Shown here: in pieces, positions 53,063-62,520 of the stretch
Layout: the number at the start of each line of letters is the position of its first letter
How positions within the stretch are numbered: the stretch's first letter is position 1
From: Herminiimonas sp. KBW02
GTDB taxonomy: Bacteria > Pseudomonadota > Gammaproteobacteria > Burkholderiales > Burkholderiaceae_D
DNA: 64,000 nt
NCBI RefSeq assembly: GCF_003852535.1
Contig: NZ_QAJP01000008.1
Coordinates: 378,013-442,012, forward strand
Direction: 5' to 3'
The notes under the pieces: model-generated
Databases searched by the model: none
Told to the model about the DNA's origin: nothing
What the model saw: only the letters and a program-made list of their open reading frames with translations
Made by a program: the position numbers and the translations under genes

Positions 53063-53434
53063 TCAATTGAGCGTGGCCACGCAATAACTGGCCATCGCCT
53101 TCAGTACCTGCTCATTTTCCCCGACTGCTTCAACGATCCTGAAACTGACTGCAGGATGCTGCAGTTTCAGTTCATCAACGATGCGCGGCAAATCCGCCCG
53201 CACATGACCGCCCTGCCCGAGGAAGACCGGGACCACCGTCACATCGGTCACGCCGGCCTGCACCAACTCAGTCGTCAGTTCAGGCAAACGTGGTGTCATC
53301 AATTCCAGGAATGCCAGCTTCACCACCGACTCCGGCGATTGCGCCTGCACCAGCGCCTGCAAGCGCTGGAACGGCTCGGCCCAGCGCGGATCGCGTGCAC
53401 CGTGGGCAAACAGGATCAGCGCAGGCTTCTTCAT
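53063..53434 (-). CDS. Small CbiX-type chelatase (sirohydrochlorin cobalto/ferrochelatase-like)
   Basis: The 123-residue protein is a single CbiX domain (short CbiX): ILFAHGARDPRWAEPFQRL with the metal-binding His10, VVPVFLGQGGHVRADLPRIVDEL with the second His. It may insert Fe or Co into sirohydrochlorin. Start 53434 overlaps the lptG stop (TGATG), so it is translated with the lipopolysaccharide-transport operon. It meets the SUMT gene tail to tail 5 bp away, which supports a siroheme role (inference). Confidence 0.85.
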   Translation of the reverse strand: MKKPALILFAHGARDPRWAEPFQRLQALVQAQSPESVVKLAFLELMTPRLPELTTELVQAGVTDVTVVPVFLGQGGHVRADLPRIVDELKLQHPAVSFRIVEAVGENEQVLKAMASYCVATLN

Positions 53435-54582
53435 CAGTGACGCTCCACCCACAGCAAGGCACCCACTGCGACTGTCAGGAAGAGCAGACTAGGCAGGATG
53501 GCAGTCGCGAACGGTGGCCAGGTATTGAGCAAACCCAGATGCGAGAACAGGCTGTTAATCAGCTGGAAGCTGACGCCTATCATGATGCCGGTAAAGATCT
53601 TCAGGCTGACGCCGCCGGAACGGAAATGCAGATAAGCAAACGGCAAAGCCAGCGCCATCATGACGAAGACGGCGAATGGATAAACAACCTTCTTCCACAG
53701 CGCGATTTCGTAGCGTACGGTGTCACGATTGTTTTCCGACAGATATTGCGTGTAATTCACCAGCGCGATCGCCGACATCGTGGCCGGATCGGTAAATCCG
53801 ACTGACAGGATTTCCGGCGTCATTTCAGACACCAGTTCCTTGCTGCTGAACTTGCTGGTCGAAATTGCGGTGGTGATATCCGTTGCGGTAATCGCCCCTT
53901 GTAATTTGGTTTCGCCGAAAGCAGCTTCGGTACCGTCATGCAAAGTCCAGGTATTGCCACCGACGTAATCCGCAGAGGTCGCCGTAATCAAAGCAGTCAG
54001 ATGGAAATTGCGATTGAACTCATAAATCTTCAGGTTCTCCAGCTTGCCGTCGGACTTTAGTGCACGCACGTTGACGAAGCGCGAACCGATAACTTCACCT
54101 TCCTGTCCATTGGTACGGATCACATCCTTGGTCCACAGACCGGAACGGAATTCCTGAGCCAGGGCACCACCCTGGCTGGTAACGCGTATCTTCTCCGCCA
54201 TATTCGACGTGATCGGCACCACGAATTCACCGAACACAAAAGTAATCAGTGCAAACACCACACCGATTTTGAACAGGATCATGCCCACCATTGCGGTGGA
54301 CATGCTGGATGCGCGCATGATGGTGAATTCCGAACGCGCAGCGAATTGCGACAACGCCCAGATAGTGCCGATCAGAGCCGCAATCGGCATCAGCTCATAC
54401 ACATAGCCCGGCATTTCCATCACCACATACAGGAAAGCATGCTGGATCTTATAGCCACCGTGGCCGACCGATTTCAGCTCGCCGACCATATCGAAGAAGG
54501 CGAACAAGGCGAGGAAGGCGATCAGTACGAACAGGACGGAGCGACCGATTTCCAGTGAAAAGTATTTTTGCAGGATCTTCAT
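53434..54582 (-). CDS. lptG: LPS export permease LptG
   Basis: The 382-residue protein is a YjgP/YjgQ permease: MKILQKYFSLEIGRSVLFVLIAFLALFAFFDMVGELK (TM1), six predicted helices and a periplasmic beta-jellyroll (about 130-270). It forms the LptB2FG transporter with LptF, encoded upstream with a 4-bp ATGA overlap. Start 54582 is canonical; longer reading to 54627 lies within lptF. Confidence 0.94.
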   Translation of the reverse strand: MKILQKYFSLEIGRSVLFVLIAFLALFAFFDMVGELKSVGHGGYKIQHAFLYVVMEMPGYVYELMPIAALIGTIWALSQFAARSEFTIMRASSMSTAMVGMILFKIGVVFALITFVFGEFVVPITSNMAEKIRVTSQGGALAQEFRSGLWTKDVIRTNGQEGEVIGSRFVNVRALKSDGKLENLKIYEFNRNFHLTALITATSADYVGGNTWTLHDGTEAAFGETKLQGAITATDITTAISTSKFSSKELVSEMTPEILSVGFTDPATMSAIALVNYTQYLSENNRDTVRYEIALWKKVVYPFAVFVMMALALPFAYLHFRSGGVSLKIFTGIMIGVSFQLINSLFSHLGLLNTWPPFATAILPSLLFLTVAVGALLWVERH

Positions 54583-55709
54583 GCGGCCGCCTTCCGTCCC
54601 AGACAGGTGCGCTTGAGCGCAGACCATGCCACCAATGGGTGATAACGGCTATTCACTTTCAGGCGCCACGCAAAGAAAACTGCGAGCACGATCAGCGCCA
54701 CCAGATGCACCGGCCACCACGCCAGCAGCAAGGTCGAACGATTTTGTACGACGGTTGCCTGCGCGTAGCTCAGCATATTGCTATAAAACACAAACAGGAA
54801 CAGCGCGATCAGCAGGTTGGCCGAACGGCCGCCACGCGGATTGACGAAGCCCAGCGGAATCGCCAGCAACATCAGCAGGATGCCCATCAAAGGCAACGAT
54901 ATCCGCCACAACAATTCGCCGTCGTTGAAATTATTCCGCTTGCTCAGGAGTTCGCGGGTCGAAGTCGAGCGCGCCGAGGTATCGCCGACCAGCGCTTTCG
55001 ATTGCGTAGCGACCAGCACGCCGTAGCGGTCGAACTCCATCAATTCAAAATCAGATTGGGTAGGCACACCGTCGTAGCGACGTCCCTGATGCATGACGAG
55101 GAATTTGTCGCCGGCCGGATCGATTTCTACCGTGCCCTCTTTCGCCACCACTACGCTGGTCTTGCCGTTGCGCATGCTGCTGACGAAAATATTTTTAACC
55201 TTGGTCGAATCGCCGGACACGCCTTCAACAAAGAACACACGGTCGGAAGATGAAGATTCCTGGAATTTGCCGGGCGAAACACGGGCAATATCTTCGCGAT
55301 TCGCATAACGCTCTTTATAAACAGCGCTTTGCTGGTTCGACCACGGCGTCAGGAAAAAGCTCAGGATGGCTGTCACGGTGACGATAGGCAGGCCAAACAT
55401 CAATACCGGCCGTATCCATTTGGCCAGGCTGAGGCCGGACGCGAACCAGACCACCATCTCGGAGTCCTGGTAACTGCGCGTCACCACCAGCAACACGGCG
55501 ACAAAACCGGTCAGGTTCAACAGGATAGGGAGGTAATTGAGTGCGGAAAAACCGAGCAGCGCGACCACATCGGCGGACGCGATCTTGCCACCCGCAGCCT
55601 GCCCCAGAATACGAATCAAGGTGACCGTGATCGTGATCGTAAAAAGGGTAGTGAAGACGGCGCCAGCGGTACTTAGCAAATCGCGTCGGAGCGCGCGCTG
55701 AAAAATCAT
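54579..55709 (-). CDS. lptF: LPS export permease LptF
   Basis: The 376-residue protein starts MIFQRALRRDLLSTAGAVFTTLFTITITVTLIRILGQAAGG, with the YjgP/YjgQ layout of six helices, a periplasmic domain (about 120-260) and KRNNFNDGELLWRISLPLMGILLMLLAIPLGFVNPR. It pairs with LptG to extract LPS from the inner membrane. Divergent from pepA, an order shared by many proteobacteria. The start at 55709 fits the family better than 55736. Confidence 0.94.
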   Translation of the reverse strand: MIFQRALRRDLLSTAGAVFTTLFTITITVTLIRILGQAAGGKIASADVVALLGFSALNYLPILLNLTGFVAVLLVVTRSYQDSEMVVWFASGLSLAKWIRPVLMFGLPIVTVTAILSFFLTPWSNQQSAVYKERYANREDIARVSPGKFQESSSSDRVFFVEGVSGDSTKVKNIFVSSMRNGKTSVVVAKEGTVEIDPAGDKFLVMHQGRRYDGVPTQSDFELMEFDRYGVLVATQSKALVGDTSARSTSTRELLSKRNNFNDGELLWRISLPLMGILLMLLAIPLGFVNPRGGRSANLLIALFLFVFYSNMLSYAQATVVQNRSTLLLAWWPVHLVALIVLAVFFAWRLKVNSRYHPLVAWSALKRTCLGRKAAA

Positions 55710-55748
55710 TGGGAGGCTATAATCGTGAATCGACAAGGAGAGTAACGC

Positions 55749-57260
55749 ATGGACTTTAGCATAAAACCATTGGACGCAAAAAGCACTATCGGCGGTATCA
55801 AGACGGGCTGTATCGCAGTTGCCGTATTTGAAGATAAGAAACTGTCATCGGCGGCACAGGCACTGGATCGCAAGGGCGAAATCAGTGCTGCACTAAAGTC
55901 CGGCGACATCACCGGCAAGGCCGGCTCCAGCCTGCTCCTGCGCGGCCTGAGCGACGGCGCTGCCGAACGCGTATTGCTGGTCGGCCTCGGCAAACAGGAT
56001 GCGGTCAGCGAAAAGGATTTCAATGCTGCGGCCCAGGCCGTAGTGCGTGTATTTACTACCCTCGGCAGCAACGAAGCCGTTGTAGCCCTGCCGTTTGACG
56101 CCGTCGCAGGCCGCGACAGCGCATGGGCGATCCGCAGCGCCATCCTGAGCGCGCGTGAAGCGGCTTACCGCTTCGACAGCCTGAAAAGCAAAAAAGACCC
56201 GGCTCCCAGCGGCGTCAGGAAAATCGCCTTTGCTGTACCGTCGGCAGCAGTCAGCAGCGCCAAAGAAGCCGTCACCCAGGCAGTTGCCGTGGCCAACGGC
56301 ATCGACCTGACCAAGGATCTCGGCAACTTCCCGGCCAATGTCTGCACCCCGACCTACCTGGCCAATACCGCCAAGAAAATGGCGAAAGAATTCAAGCTGG
56401 AAGTCGAAGTGCTGGATCGCAAGCAATTGCAGGCACTGAAAATGGGTAGCTTCCTGTCCGTCACCAATGGCAGCGTCGAGCCACCTAAATTCATCGTCCT
56501 CAAGCACAACGGCGGCAAAGCCAAGGACGCGCCTGTCGTGCTGGTCGGCAAAGGCATCACCTTTGACTCCGGCGGCATCTCGCTGAAACCGGGTGCGGCG
56601 ATGGATGAAATGAAATACGACATGGGCGGCGCGGCTTCCGTGCTCGGCACCATGCGTGCGATTGCTGAACTCAAGCTCAAGCTCAACGTCATCGTCGTCA
56701 TCCCGACCTGCGAAAACATGCCATCCGGCAGCGCCACCAAACCGGGCGACATCGTCACCTCCATGTCCGGCCAGACTATCGAAATCCTGAACACGGATGC
56801 CGAAGGCCGCCTGGTACTGTGCGATGCACTGACCTATGTCGAACGCTTCAAACCAGCCGCCGTGGTCGACGTGGCAACCCTGACCGGTGCCTGTATCGTC
56901 GCGCTCGGTCATCACAACTCCGGCTTGTTTACCCGTAATGACGACGCGCATGACGCGCTGGCCGATGAATTGCTCAAGGCCGGTAAAGTGGCAGGCGACA
57001 CCGCATGGCGCTTGCCTATCGAAGACAGCTATCAGGAACAACTGAAGTCGAATTTTGCCGACATGGCAAATATCGGCGGCCCGGCGGCTGGCTCAGTCAC
57101 CGCAGCCTGCTTCCTCGAGCGCTACACCAAGAAATACACCTGGGCCCATCTGGATATCGCCGGTACCGCCTGGAAGAGCGGCGCAGCGAAGGGTTCGACC
57201 GGACGTCCGGTGCCCTTGCTGACCACCTTCCTGATTAACCGCGCGCAAGCCGGCAAATAA
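55749..57260 (+). CDS. pepA: Leucyl aminopeptidase
   Basis: The 503-residue protein has an N-terminal macro-like domain and a C-terminal M17 catalytic domain with [34 protein letters not shown], and the signature [10 protein letters not shown] with the di-metal ligands. It removes N-terminal residues from peptides; in some bacteria it also acts as a DNA-binding accessory protein. AAGGAG lies 8-9 nt before the ATG. Confidence 0.97.
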   Translation: MDFSIKPLDAKSTIGGIKTGCIAVAVFEDKKLSSAAQALDRKGEISAALKSGDITGKAGSSLLLRGLSDGAAERVLLVGLGKQDAVSEKDFNAAAQAVVRVFTTLGSNEAVVALPFDAVAGRDSAWAIRSAILSAREAAYRFDSLKSKKDPAPSGVRKIAFAVPSAAVSSAKEAVTQAVAVANGIDLTKDLGNFPANVCTPTYLANTAKKMAKEFKLEVEVLDRKQLQALKMGSFLSVTNGSVEPPKFIVLKHNGGKAKDAPVVLVGKGITFDSGGISLKPGAAMDEMKYDMGGAASVLGTMRAIAELKLKLNVIVVIPTCENMPSGSATKPGDIVTSMSGQTIEILNTDAEGRLVLCDALTYVERFKPAAVVDVATLTGACIVALGHHNSGLFTRNDDAHDALADELLKAGKVAGDTAWRLPIEDSYQEQLKSNFADMANIGGPAAGSVTAACFLERYTKKYTWAHLDIAGTAWKSGAAKGSTGRPVPLLTTFLINRAQAGK

Positions 57261-57279
57261 GGTCGTCCACGGCAAAATA

Positions 57280-57320
57280 GGCGCATCTGGTCGTAAGGCC
57301 GGATGCGCCGCTTTATTCAG
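57280..57320 (+). terminator. Probable pepA terminator
   Basis: GGCGCATC (57280-57287) and GATGCGCC (57302-57309) form a perfect 8-bp stem, followed by GCTTTATT. It lies 19 bp after the pepA stop. Confidence 0.55.
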
Positions 57321-57392
57321 CATCCCGTTTTAACATCCGGTACTACTGCTTATCTCATCATAAGCACGCACTCTTTCCATAAAGGAAATCCC

Positions 57393-58139
57393 ATGATCGT
57401 TCTGGTCACAGGTGCAACTTCAGGCTTCGGCGCTGAAATGGCACGCAAATTTGCACAACATGGTCACAAAGTAATCGCTACCGGGCGTCGCCAGGATAGA
57501 CTGGACGAACTCGCCGCAGAAATCGGCGCGTCGGTGCTGACCGTTCCCATGGACGTCACCGACAAGGAATCCATTGCTTCTGCACTGACCAGCCTGCCAC
57601 CGGAATGGCAGGAAATCGACGTCCTGATCAATAACGCCGGCCTCGCGCTTGGCGTGGCACCCGCGCAATCCGCCTCGCTGGAACAATGGGAAACCATGAT
57701 AGAGACCAACTGCAAGGGCCTGGTCACCGTCACCCGCCTGCTGCTGCCGGAAATGCTCAAGCGCAATCGCGGCACCATCATCAACATCAGCTCCAGCGCT
57801 GGCGCTTATGCCTATCCGGGTGCCAACGTGTATGGCGCTACCAAAGCCTTCGTCGACCAATTCACCCGCAACCTGCGTGCTGACCTGGTTGGTACCGGCG
57901 TCCGTGCGTCCAACATTGCACCGGGCCTCGCTGGCGGCACCGAGTTCTCGAATGTCAGGCTGAAGGATGATGCGGCTGCGGCCAAGGTATATGAAGGTAC
58001 GGTACCACTCAGCCCGGCCGATATAGCCGAAACCGCATACTGGATCGCCACCCTGCCCGCCCACGTCAACATCAACCACATCGAATTGATGCCGACTTGC
58101 CAGGGTTTCGGACCGCTATTCATCAAGCGCAACACCTGA
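57393..58139 (+). CDS. YdfG-like short-chain dehydrogenase (3-hydroxy acid dehydrogenase type)
   Basis: The 248-residue protein has MIVLVTGATSGFGAEMARKFAQHGHKVIATGRRQDRL, NNAG, Ser in SSSAGAYAYPGANVYGATKAF with the catalytic Y-x3-K, and the C-terminal HVNINHIELMPT typical of E. coli YdfG, which oxidises L-allo-threonine and related 3-hydroxy acids with NADP. AAAGGAAA precedes the ATG. An ATG at 57303 lies inside the pepA terminator and is not used. Confidence 0.9.
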   Translation: MIVLVTGATSGFGAEMARKFAQHGHKVIATGRRQDRLDELAAEIGASVLTVPMDVTDKESIASALTSLPPEWQEIDVLINNAGLALGVAPAQSASLEQWETMIETNCKGLVTVTRLLLPEMLKRNRGTIINISSSAGAYAYPGANVYGATKAFVDQFTRNLRADLVGTGVRASNIAPGLAGGTEFSNVRLKDDAAAAKVYEGTVPLSPADIAETAYWIATLPAHVNINHIELMPTCQGFGPLFIKRNT

Positions 58140-58250
58140 AGCCGTACTTAAAAGCACCGGATTTTGGCTGCAAGCAGGCACTATCTGCAGCCAAAACTGT
58201 AAATTCAGGTAACAAGCTTGTCATGCTGATTAAATATCATCGATAATTCA

Positions 58251-58520
58251 TAGAACTCATTTCACAAATATCTGTGAGATGCGTTCTTACCAAAAGCGGT
58301 GCTGGCAAGGCGTGCGACGCGTCGCATAGCGGGGCTATGCGCAAGGAGCGCAACGCGGCCAGCGCCGCTTTTGGTAAGAACCCGAAGGGAACGGGCTATT
58401 TGGGCGTATTGCTGCGTTGCGCCGCTTGCCAAGGGAACCACCCTTGGCGGCGCGACACGCCTTGCACTACCTCCCAAATAGCCGCGTTCGCACTCACGGA
58501 TATTTGTGAAATGAGTTCTA
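58251..58520. repeat. Composite inverted-repeat element, MITE-like
   Basis: Outer 27-bp inverted repeats (58252-58278 and 58493-58519) match at 26 of 27 positions and end in TA on both sides, as a TA duplication would. Inside are two hairpins: one from TTCTTACCAAAAGCGG (58284-58299) to its complement CCGCTTTTGGTAAGAA (58365-58380) with CGCATAGC-GGG-GCTATGCG at the tip (58323-58341), and one from GGCTATTTGGG (58394-58404) to CCCAAATAGCC (58473-58483) with GCCAAGGG/CCCTTGGC at the tip. Variants of AAGGCG.GCGACGC recur in both arms. No gene is inside. It sits between the SDR gene and ybgC. Confidence 0.7.
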
Positions 58521-58580
58521 ATTTTCATCAGCACACTACAGGACAATGCTGCAGCACTGTCCAGCCAGGGTAAATCCAAG

Positions 58581-59015
58581 ATGTTGTCAAATTTTACGTG
58601 GACCGTACGCGTCTACTATGAAGATACCGATGCCGGCGGCGTCGTCTTCTACGCCAACTACCTGAAATTCTTTGAGCGCGCCCGCACCGAATGGCTGCGC
58701 AGCGCAGGCATCAACCAGCAACTGATGACCGAAACGCATGGCGTCATGTTTGTCGTCAAAAGCACCGCCGTTGATTATCACGCGCCAGCCAAACTCGATA
58801 ATGAACTGAAATTGACAGTCGTAGTCGAAAGGATGGGCCGCGCTTCGGTGCAGTTCATACAGGAAGCATGGCGTATCAATGGCGAGCAGCGGGAGTTGCT
58901 GGCAACCGGACGCATCAAAGTCGGTTGCGTCGATACACAGAACTTCAGACCCAGCCAGATTCCCAGCCAGGTAATGGATAGCATCAAAACCCTGGAATTA
59001 CGCGCGCCAGATTAA
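58581..59015 (+). CDS. ybgC: YbgC-type acyl-CoA thioesterase (Tol-Pal associated)
   Basis: The 144-residue protein is a hot-dog thioesterase with VYYEDTDAGGVVFYANYLKFFERARTEWLRS, containing the catalytic Asp in the YEDTDAGG motif. YbgC acts on short-chain or acyl-ACP thioesters and associates with phospholipid metabolism at the membrane. First gene of the Tol-Pal cluster, 124 bp before tolQ. Start ATG at 58581. Confidence 0.95.
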   Translation: MLSNFTWTVRVYYEDTDAGGVVFYANYLKFFERARTEWLRSAGINQQLMTETHGVMFVVKSTAVDYHAPAKLDNELKLTVVVERMGRASVQFIQEAWRINGEQRELLATGRIKVGCVDTQNFRPSQIPSQVMDSIKTLELRAPD

Positions 59016-59139
59016 GCGGCAAAACATCTGCCCGCAAGGCGCTCCAGACATAAATACATAAGGCAAATGCAGGGCAAAACCGCACCGCCTCAAGCAAGAT
59101 ACGCATACAATTGACCAAATTCGACTAAATCACACTCCC

Positions 59140-59832
59140 ATGACCGTCACCCAAGACCTTTCCTTCGTCCATCTCATCACCAACGCTTCGGTTCTTGTAC
59201 AGCTCGTCATGGCGCTTTTGCTGGCCGTGTCCGTCATGAGCTGGACCTATATCTTCCGCAAAATGTTCGCGATCAAAAACGCGCGTTTGCAAACCGAGGA
59301 ATTCGAACGCGCCTTCTGGTCCGGTGGCGACCTCAATACCCTCTACCTCGAAGCCACGTCCAACCGTCGCAAAAACAATGGTTCAACCGGTGCACTGGAG
59401 CGCATCTTTGAAGCCGGCATGAGTGAGTTCAACAAGGCCAAAGGTTCGAACGACGCCTTCCACATCAATGCCCGCCTCGACGGCGCACGTCGCGCGATGC
59501 GTGCTGCTTACCAGCGTGAAATGGACGCACTCGAATCCCACCTCGCCTTCCTGGCATCGGTCGGTTCGGTTTCGCCATACGTCGGTTTGTTCGGTACTGT
59601 ATGGGGCATCATGAACGCCTTCCGTGGCCTGGCCAACGTACAGCAAGCTACCCTCGCCGCCGTCGCGCCAGGTATTGCCGAAGCACTGATCGCAACCGCG
59701 ATCGGCCTGTTCGCCGCGATCCCTGCAGTGGTTGCTTACAACCGTTACTCGCACGATATCGATCGCCTGGCGATACGTTTCGAGAGCTTCGTTGAAGAAT
59801 TCTCGAATATCCTGCAACGCCAGACGCGATAA
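59140..59832 (+). CDS. tolQ: TolQ, Tol-Pal proton-channel protein
   Basis: The 230-residue protein has TM1 (about 17-38) and the TM2/TM3 core (about 140-195, SPYVGLFGTVWGIMNAFRGLAN and APGIAEALIATAIGLFAAIPAVVAYNRYS). It is homologous to ExbB/MotA and drives TolA through the proton gradient. 11 bp before tolR. Confidence 0.97.
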   Translation: MTVTQDLSFVHLITNASVLVQLVMALLLAVSVMSWTYIFRKMFAIKNARLQTEEFERAFWSGGDLNTLYLEATSNRRKNNGSTGALERIFEAGMSEFNKAKGSNDAFHINARLDGARRAMRAAYQREMDALESHLAFLASVGSVSPYVGLFGTVWGIMNAFRGLANVQQATLAAVAPGIAEALIATAIGLFAAIPAVVAYNRYSHDIDRLAIRFESFVEEFSNILQRQTR

Positions 59833-59843
59833 GGACGCCAGCG

Positions 59844-60284
59844 ATGTCATTCTCATCCGGTAGCATGCGCGGCGGTCGTACCCGCAAGTTCAAATCCGAA
59901 ATCAACGTCGTACCGTACATCGACGTCATGCTGGTCCTGCTGGTGATCTTCATGGTGGCCGCGCCGCTCACCAATCCCGGCGTCATCAATCTGCCGAATG
60001 CTGCCAAATCGACGCTGCCGCCGACCGAATACATACGCATAGACTTGCGTCCGGATACCTCGGCCACGCTGACCATCGCCGGCAGCAAAAGCGGCAAGGC
60101 ACCAACCGAAACCGCGGCCAATCGCGCTGCGCTGGCGCAAAAGCTGCAGGCCATACACGCTGACCGTCCGGAATTGCCAGTCATGATTTCGGCCGACAAG
60201 AACATCAAATACGACGAGGTGATACAAGCCATCTCGGAAGCCAAAAAACTTGGGATAGAGCGAGTTGGGCTAGCTACCAAATGA
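59844..60284 (+). CDS. tolR: TolR, Tol-Pal proton-channel protein
   Basis: The 146-residue protein has the TolR helix (about 22-42, NVVPYIDVMLVLLVIFMVAAP with the proton-path Asp) and a periplasmic domain (about 65-140) ending KYDEVIQAISEAKKLGIERVGLAT. Forms the channel with TolQ. Confidence 0.97.
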   Translation: MSFSSGSMRGGRTRKFKSEINVVPYIDVMLVLLVIFMVAAPLTNPGVINLPNAAKSTLPPTEYIRIDLRPDTSATLTIAGSKSGKAPTETAANRAALAQKLQAIHADRPELPVMISADKNIKYDEVIQAISEAKKLGIERVGLATK

Positions 60285-60308
60285 AGCTAGTTTTATGACC
60301 GCAGTTTT

Positions 60309-61187
60309 ATGACAGACACCACCCCGTACACCGTACCGAGAGAACCAGGTCGCTGGCGCGCCATCACGCTGGCGGCCGCGGTGCATGCCGCCTTGCTGGT
60401 ATTTTTCTGGATAGGGATAGACTGGCAGAGCGAAACTCCGGTCGCCGTGCAAGCCGAAATCTGGGACATGCAGGCGAAGGAAGCAGCACCACTGCCGCCC
60501 GAACCGGAACCGACGCCACAACCCAAACCAGAGCCACAACCTATCATCAAGGAAACGCCTAAAGCGGAACCGATAGAGCCGCCTGCGCCAAAAGTAGACA
60601 TCGCACTGGAACGCGAAAAGAAACGCAAGGAGCAGGAGCGCAAGGACAAACTGGCGCAGGAAGAAAAAGAGAAAAAGCTCAAACAACAGGCTGAGCAGGA
60701 CAAACAGCAAAAGCTGGAGAAACAGGCAGCCGACAAAAAAGCCGCAGAGCAACAGCAAAAAGCGGATCTTGAGAAAAAACGCAAACAGGAAGCAGCCGAC
60801 GCTGCCGTACGCGACAAGATACGCGCTGATGAAATGCGCCGCCTGACTGGTGCAGTCGGCAGCGGCGGTACCGGCGAAGCCGCCAAATCGCAAGGCAGCG
60901 GCCGTGCAGATAGTGGCTATGCCGATAAAATCCGTGCCAAGATCCGCCAAAACACGACTTTTATCGTCCCGGACAACTTAAGCGGGAATCCTGCTGCCGA
61001 ATTCGATGTCGAACTGCTGCCTGACGGCTCGCTGCGTGGTGAACCACGCCTGCGCAAGTCATCCGGCGTAGGCGGTTTCGATGAAGCCGTCAAACGCGCG
61101 ATCGAACGTTCGCAACCCTTTCCACCCGATAAATCCGGCACAGTTCCGAGCCGCTTTATCGTCGTTCACAAACCGAAAGATCAGTAA
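60309..61187 (+). CDS. tolA: TolA, Tol-Pal energy transducer
   Basis: The 292-residue protein has an N-terminal membrane helix (about 20-39), a Pro-rich spacer (PPEPEPTPQPKPEPQP), a long Lys/Glu/Gln coiled coil (about 95-185, with EREKKRKEQERKDKLAQEEK repeats), and a C-terminal globular domain (about 195-290, TTFIVPDNLSGNPAAEFDVELLPDGSLRGEPRLRKSSG). It bridges the inner membrane to Pal/TolB in cell division and outer-membrane constriction. Confidence 0.96.
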   Translation: MTDTTPYTVPREPGRWRAITLAAAVHAALLVFFWIGIDWQSETPVAVQAEIWDMQAKEAAPLPPEPEPTPQPKPEPQPIIKETPKAEPIEPPAPKVDIALEREKKRKEQERKDKLAQEEKEKKLKQQAEQDKQQKLEKQAADKKAAEQQQKADLEKKRKQEAADAAVRDKIRADEMRRLTGAVGSGGTGEAAKSQGSGRADSGYADKIRAKIRQNTTFIVPDNLSGNPAAEFDVELLPDGSLRGEPRLRKSSGVGGFDEAVKRAIERSQPFPPDKSGTVPSRFIVVHKPKDQ

Positions 61188-61190
61188 GCC

Positions 61191-62462
61191 ATGATAAAGA
61201 CTACTTTCTTACGCTCATTCGCGGTAATTGCCCTCTTCATTACCACCCTCGCCCATGCGCAATTACGAGTGGAAATTGCAGGCGTCGGCGCCAACCAGAT
61301 CCCGGTCGCCATTGCCGCCTTCGGCGACGAAACCCTTGCTCCACAGCAAATCAGCGCCATCATCAAGGCTGACCTGCAACGCAGCGGCTTCTTCAAAATC
61401 ATCGATACCGGCGGCGTCCTGACCGAAAACTCGCAACTCAACCTTGCCGACTGGAAATCACGCGGTGCAGACGCTATCGTGGTTGGCAGTGTGTCGCGCC
61501 TGGCAGATGGTCGCTTTGAAGTGCGCTACCGCTTGTTCGATACCGTCAAAGGCATGCAACTGTCGTCACTGGCCCTGGCCTCGCAACCGCAATTCCTGCG
61601 CGTTTCGGCCCACAAGGTAGCCGACGACGTCTATGAAAAGCTGACCGGTATCAAAGGTGCTTTCGCCACCCGCATCGCCTACGTCACCAAATCGGCCAAG
61701 GAATTCCGCCTCGAAATCGCCGACTCCGACGGTGAAGGCACGCAGGTAGCATTGCGCTCGAACGAACCTATCATCTCGCCTTCATGGTCGCCGGACGGCA
61801 CCAAAGTTGCCTATGTTTCATTTGAAAACAAAAAACCGGTCGTCTACATCCAGGATCTGGTGAGCCGCAAACGTACCGTCGCCGCCAACTTCAAGGGCAG
61901 CAACTCTGCACCATCGTGGGCACCGGACGGCAATCGCCTGGCAGTCGCATTGTCACGTGACGGTCTGACCCAGGTCTTTATCGTCAACGCTGACGGCACC
62001 GGCCTGCGCCGCCTGAGCAATTCGAACGGCATCGACACCGAGCCGCAATTCTCGGCCGACGGCCAAAGCATCTTCTTCACCAGCGACCGCAGCGGCGGCC
62101 CGCAAATCTACAAAATGAGCGCGAATGGCGGCGAAGCACGCCGTGTCACCTTCAGCGGCAGCTACAACATCAGCCCGCGCATTTCGCCGGATGGCAAATA
62201 TTTGGCCTATATTTCGCGCCGCGAAGGCAAATTCCAACTATTTCTGCTGGATTTGAGCAATGGTCAGGAACAACGCCTGTCTGATACCGTCAAAGACGAA
62301 TCACCGAGTTTTTCGCCGAACAGCAAATATTTGATGTATGCAACCGAATCCGGCCGTCGCGGTACGCTGGCAGTGGTTTCGGTTGACGGTCAGGTAAAAC
62401 AGCGTCTGACCACACAGGCAGGCGATATACGTGAGCCCACATGGGGCCCGTTTATGAAATAA
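61191..62462 (+). CDS. tolB: TolB, periplasmic beta-propeller
   Basis: The 423-residue protein has a signal peptide (to about 23, TLAHAQ), an N-terminal domain (about 24-155) and a six-bladed propeller (about 160-423) with repeats of the type PIISPSWSPDGTKVAYVSFEN, APSWAPDGNRLAVALSRDG and EPQFSADGQSIFFTSDR. It binds Pal and is released by TolA. 3 bp after tolA. Confidence 0.97.
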   Translation: MIKTTFLRSFAVIALFITTLAHAQLRVEIAGVGANQIPVAIAAFGDETLAPQQISAIIKADLQRSGFFKIIDTGGVLTENSQLNLADWKSRGADAIVVGSVSRLADGRFEVRYRLFDTVKGMQLSSLALASQPQFLRVSAHKVADDVYEKLTGIKGAFATRIAYVTKSAKEFRLEIADSDGEGTQVALRSNEPIISPSWSPDGTKVAYVSFENKKPVVYIQDLVSRKRTVAANFKGSNSAPSWAPDGNRLAVALSRDGLTQVFIVNADGTGLRRLSNSNGIDTEPQFSADGQSIFFTSDRSGGPQIYKMSANGGEARRVTFSGSYNISPRISPDGKYLAYISRREGKFQLFLLDLSNGQEQRLSDTVKDESPSFSPNSKYLMYATESGRRGTLAVVSVDGQVKQRLTTQAGDIREPTWGPFMK

Positions 62463-62520
62463 TGCACACCATATCGATTTTTAACACCCAACGCTTAACT
62501 TACACAAACAGGGGAATAAC

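Noticed and set aside
55893-57041. 382-codon minus-strand frame opposite pepA
   Set aside because: Shadow of pepA, which carries the NTDAEGRL signature.
58262-58579. Open frames of about 100 codons on both strands at 58262-58579
   Set aside because: They arise from the palindromic repeat element; both strands give similar low-complexity products with no family match.
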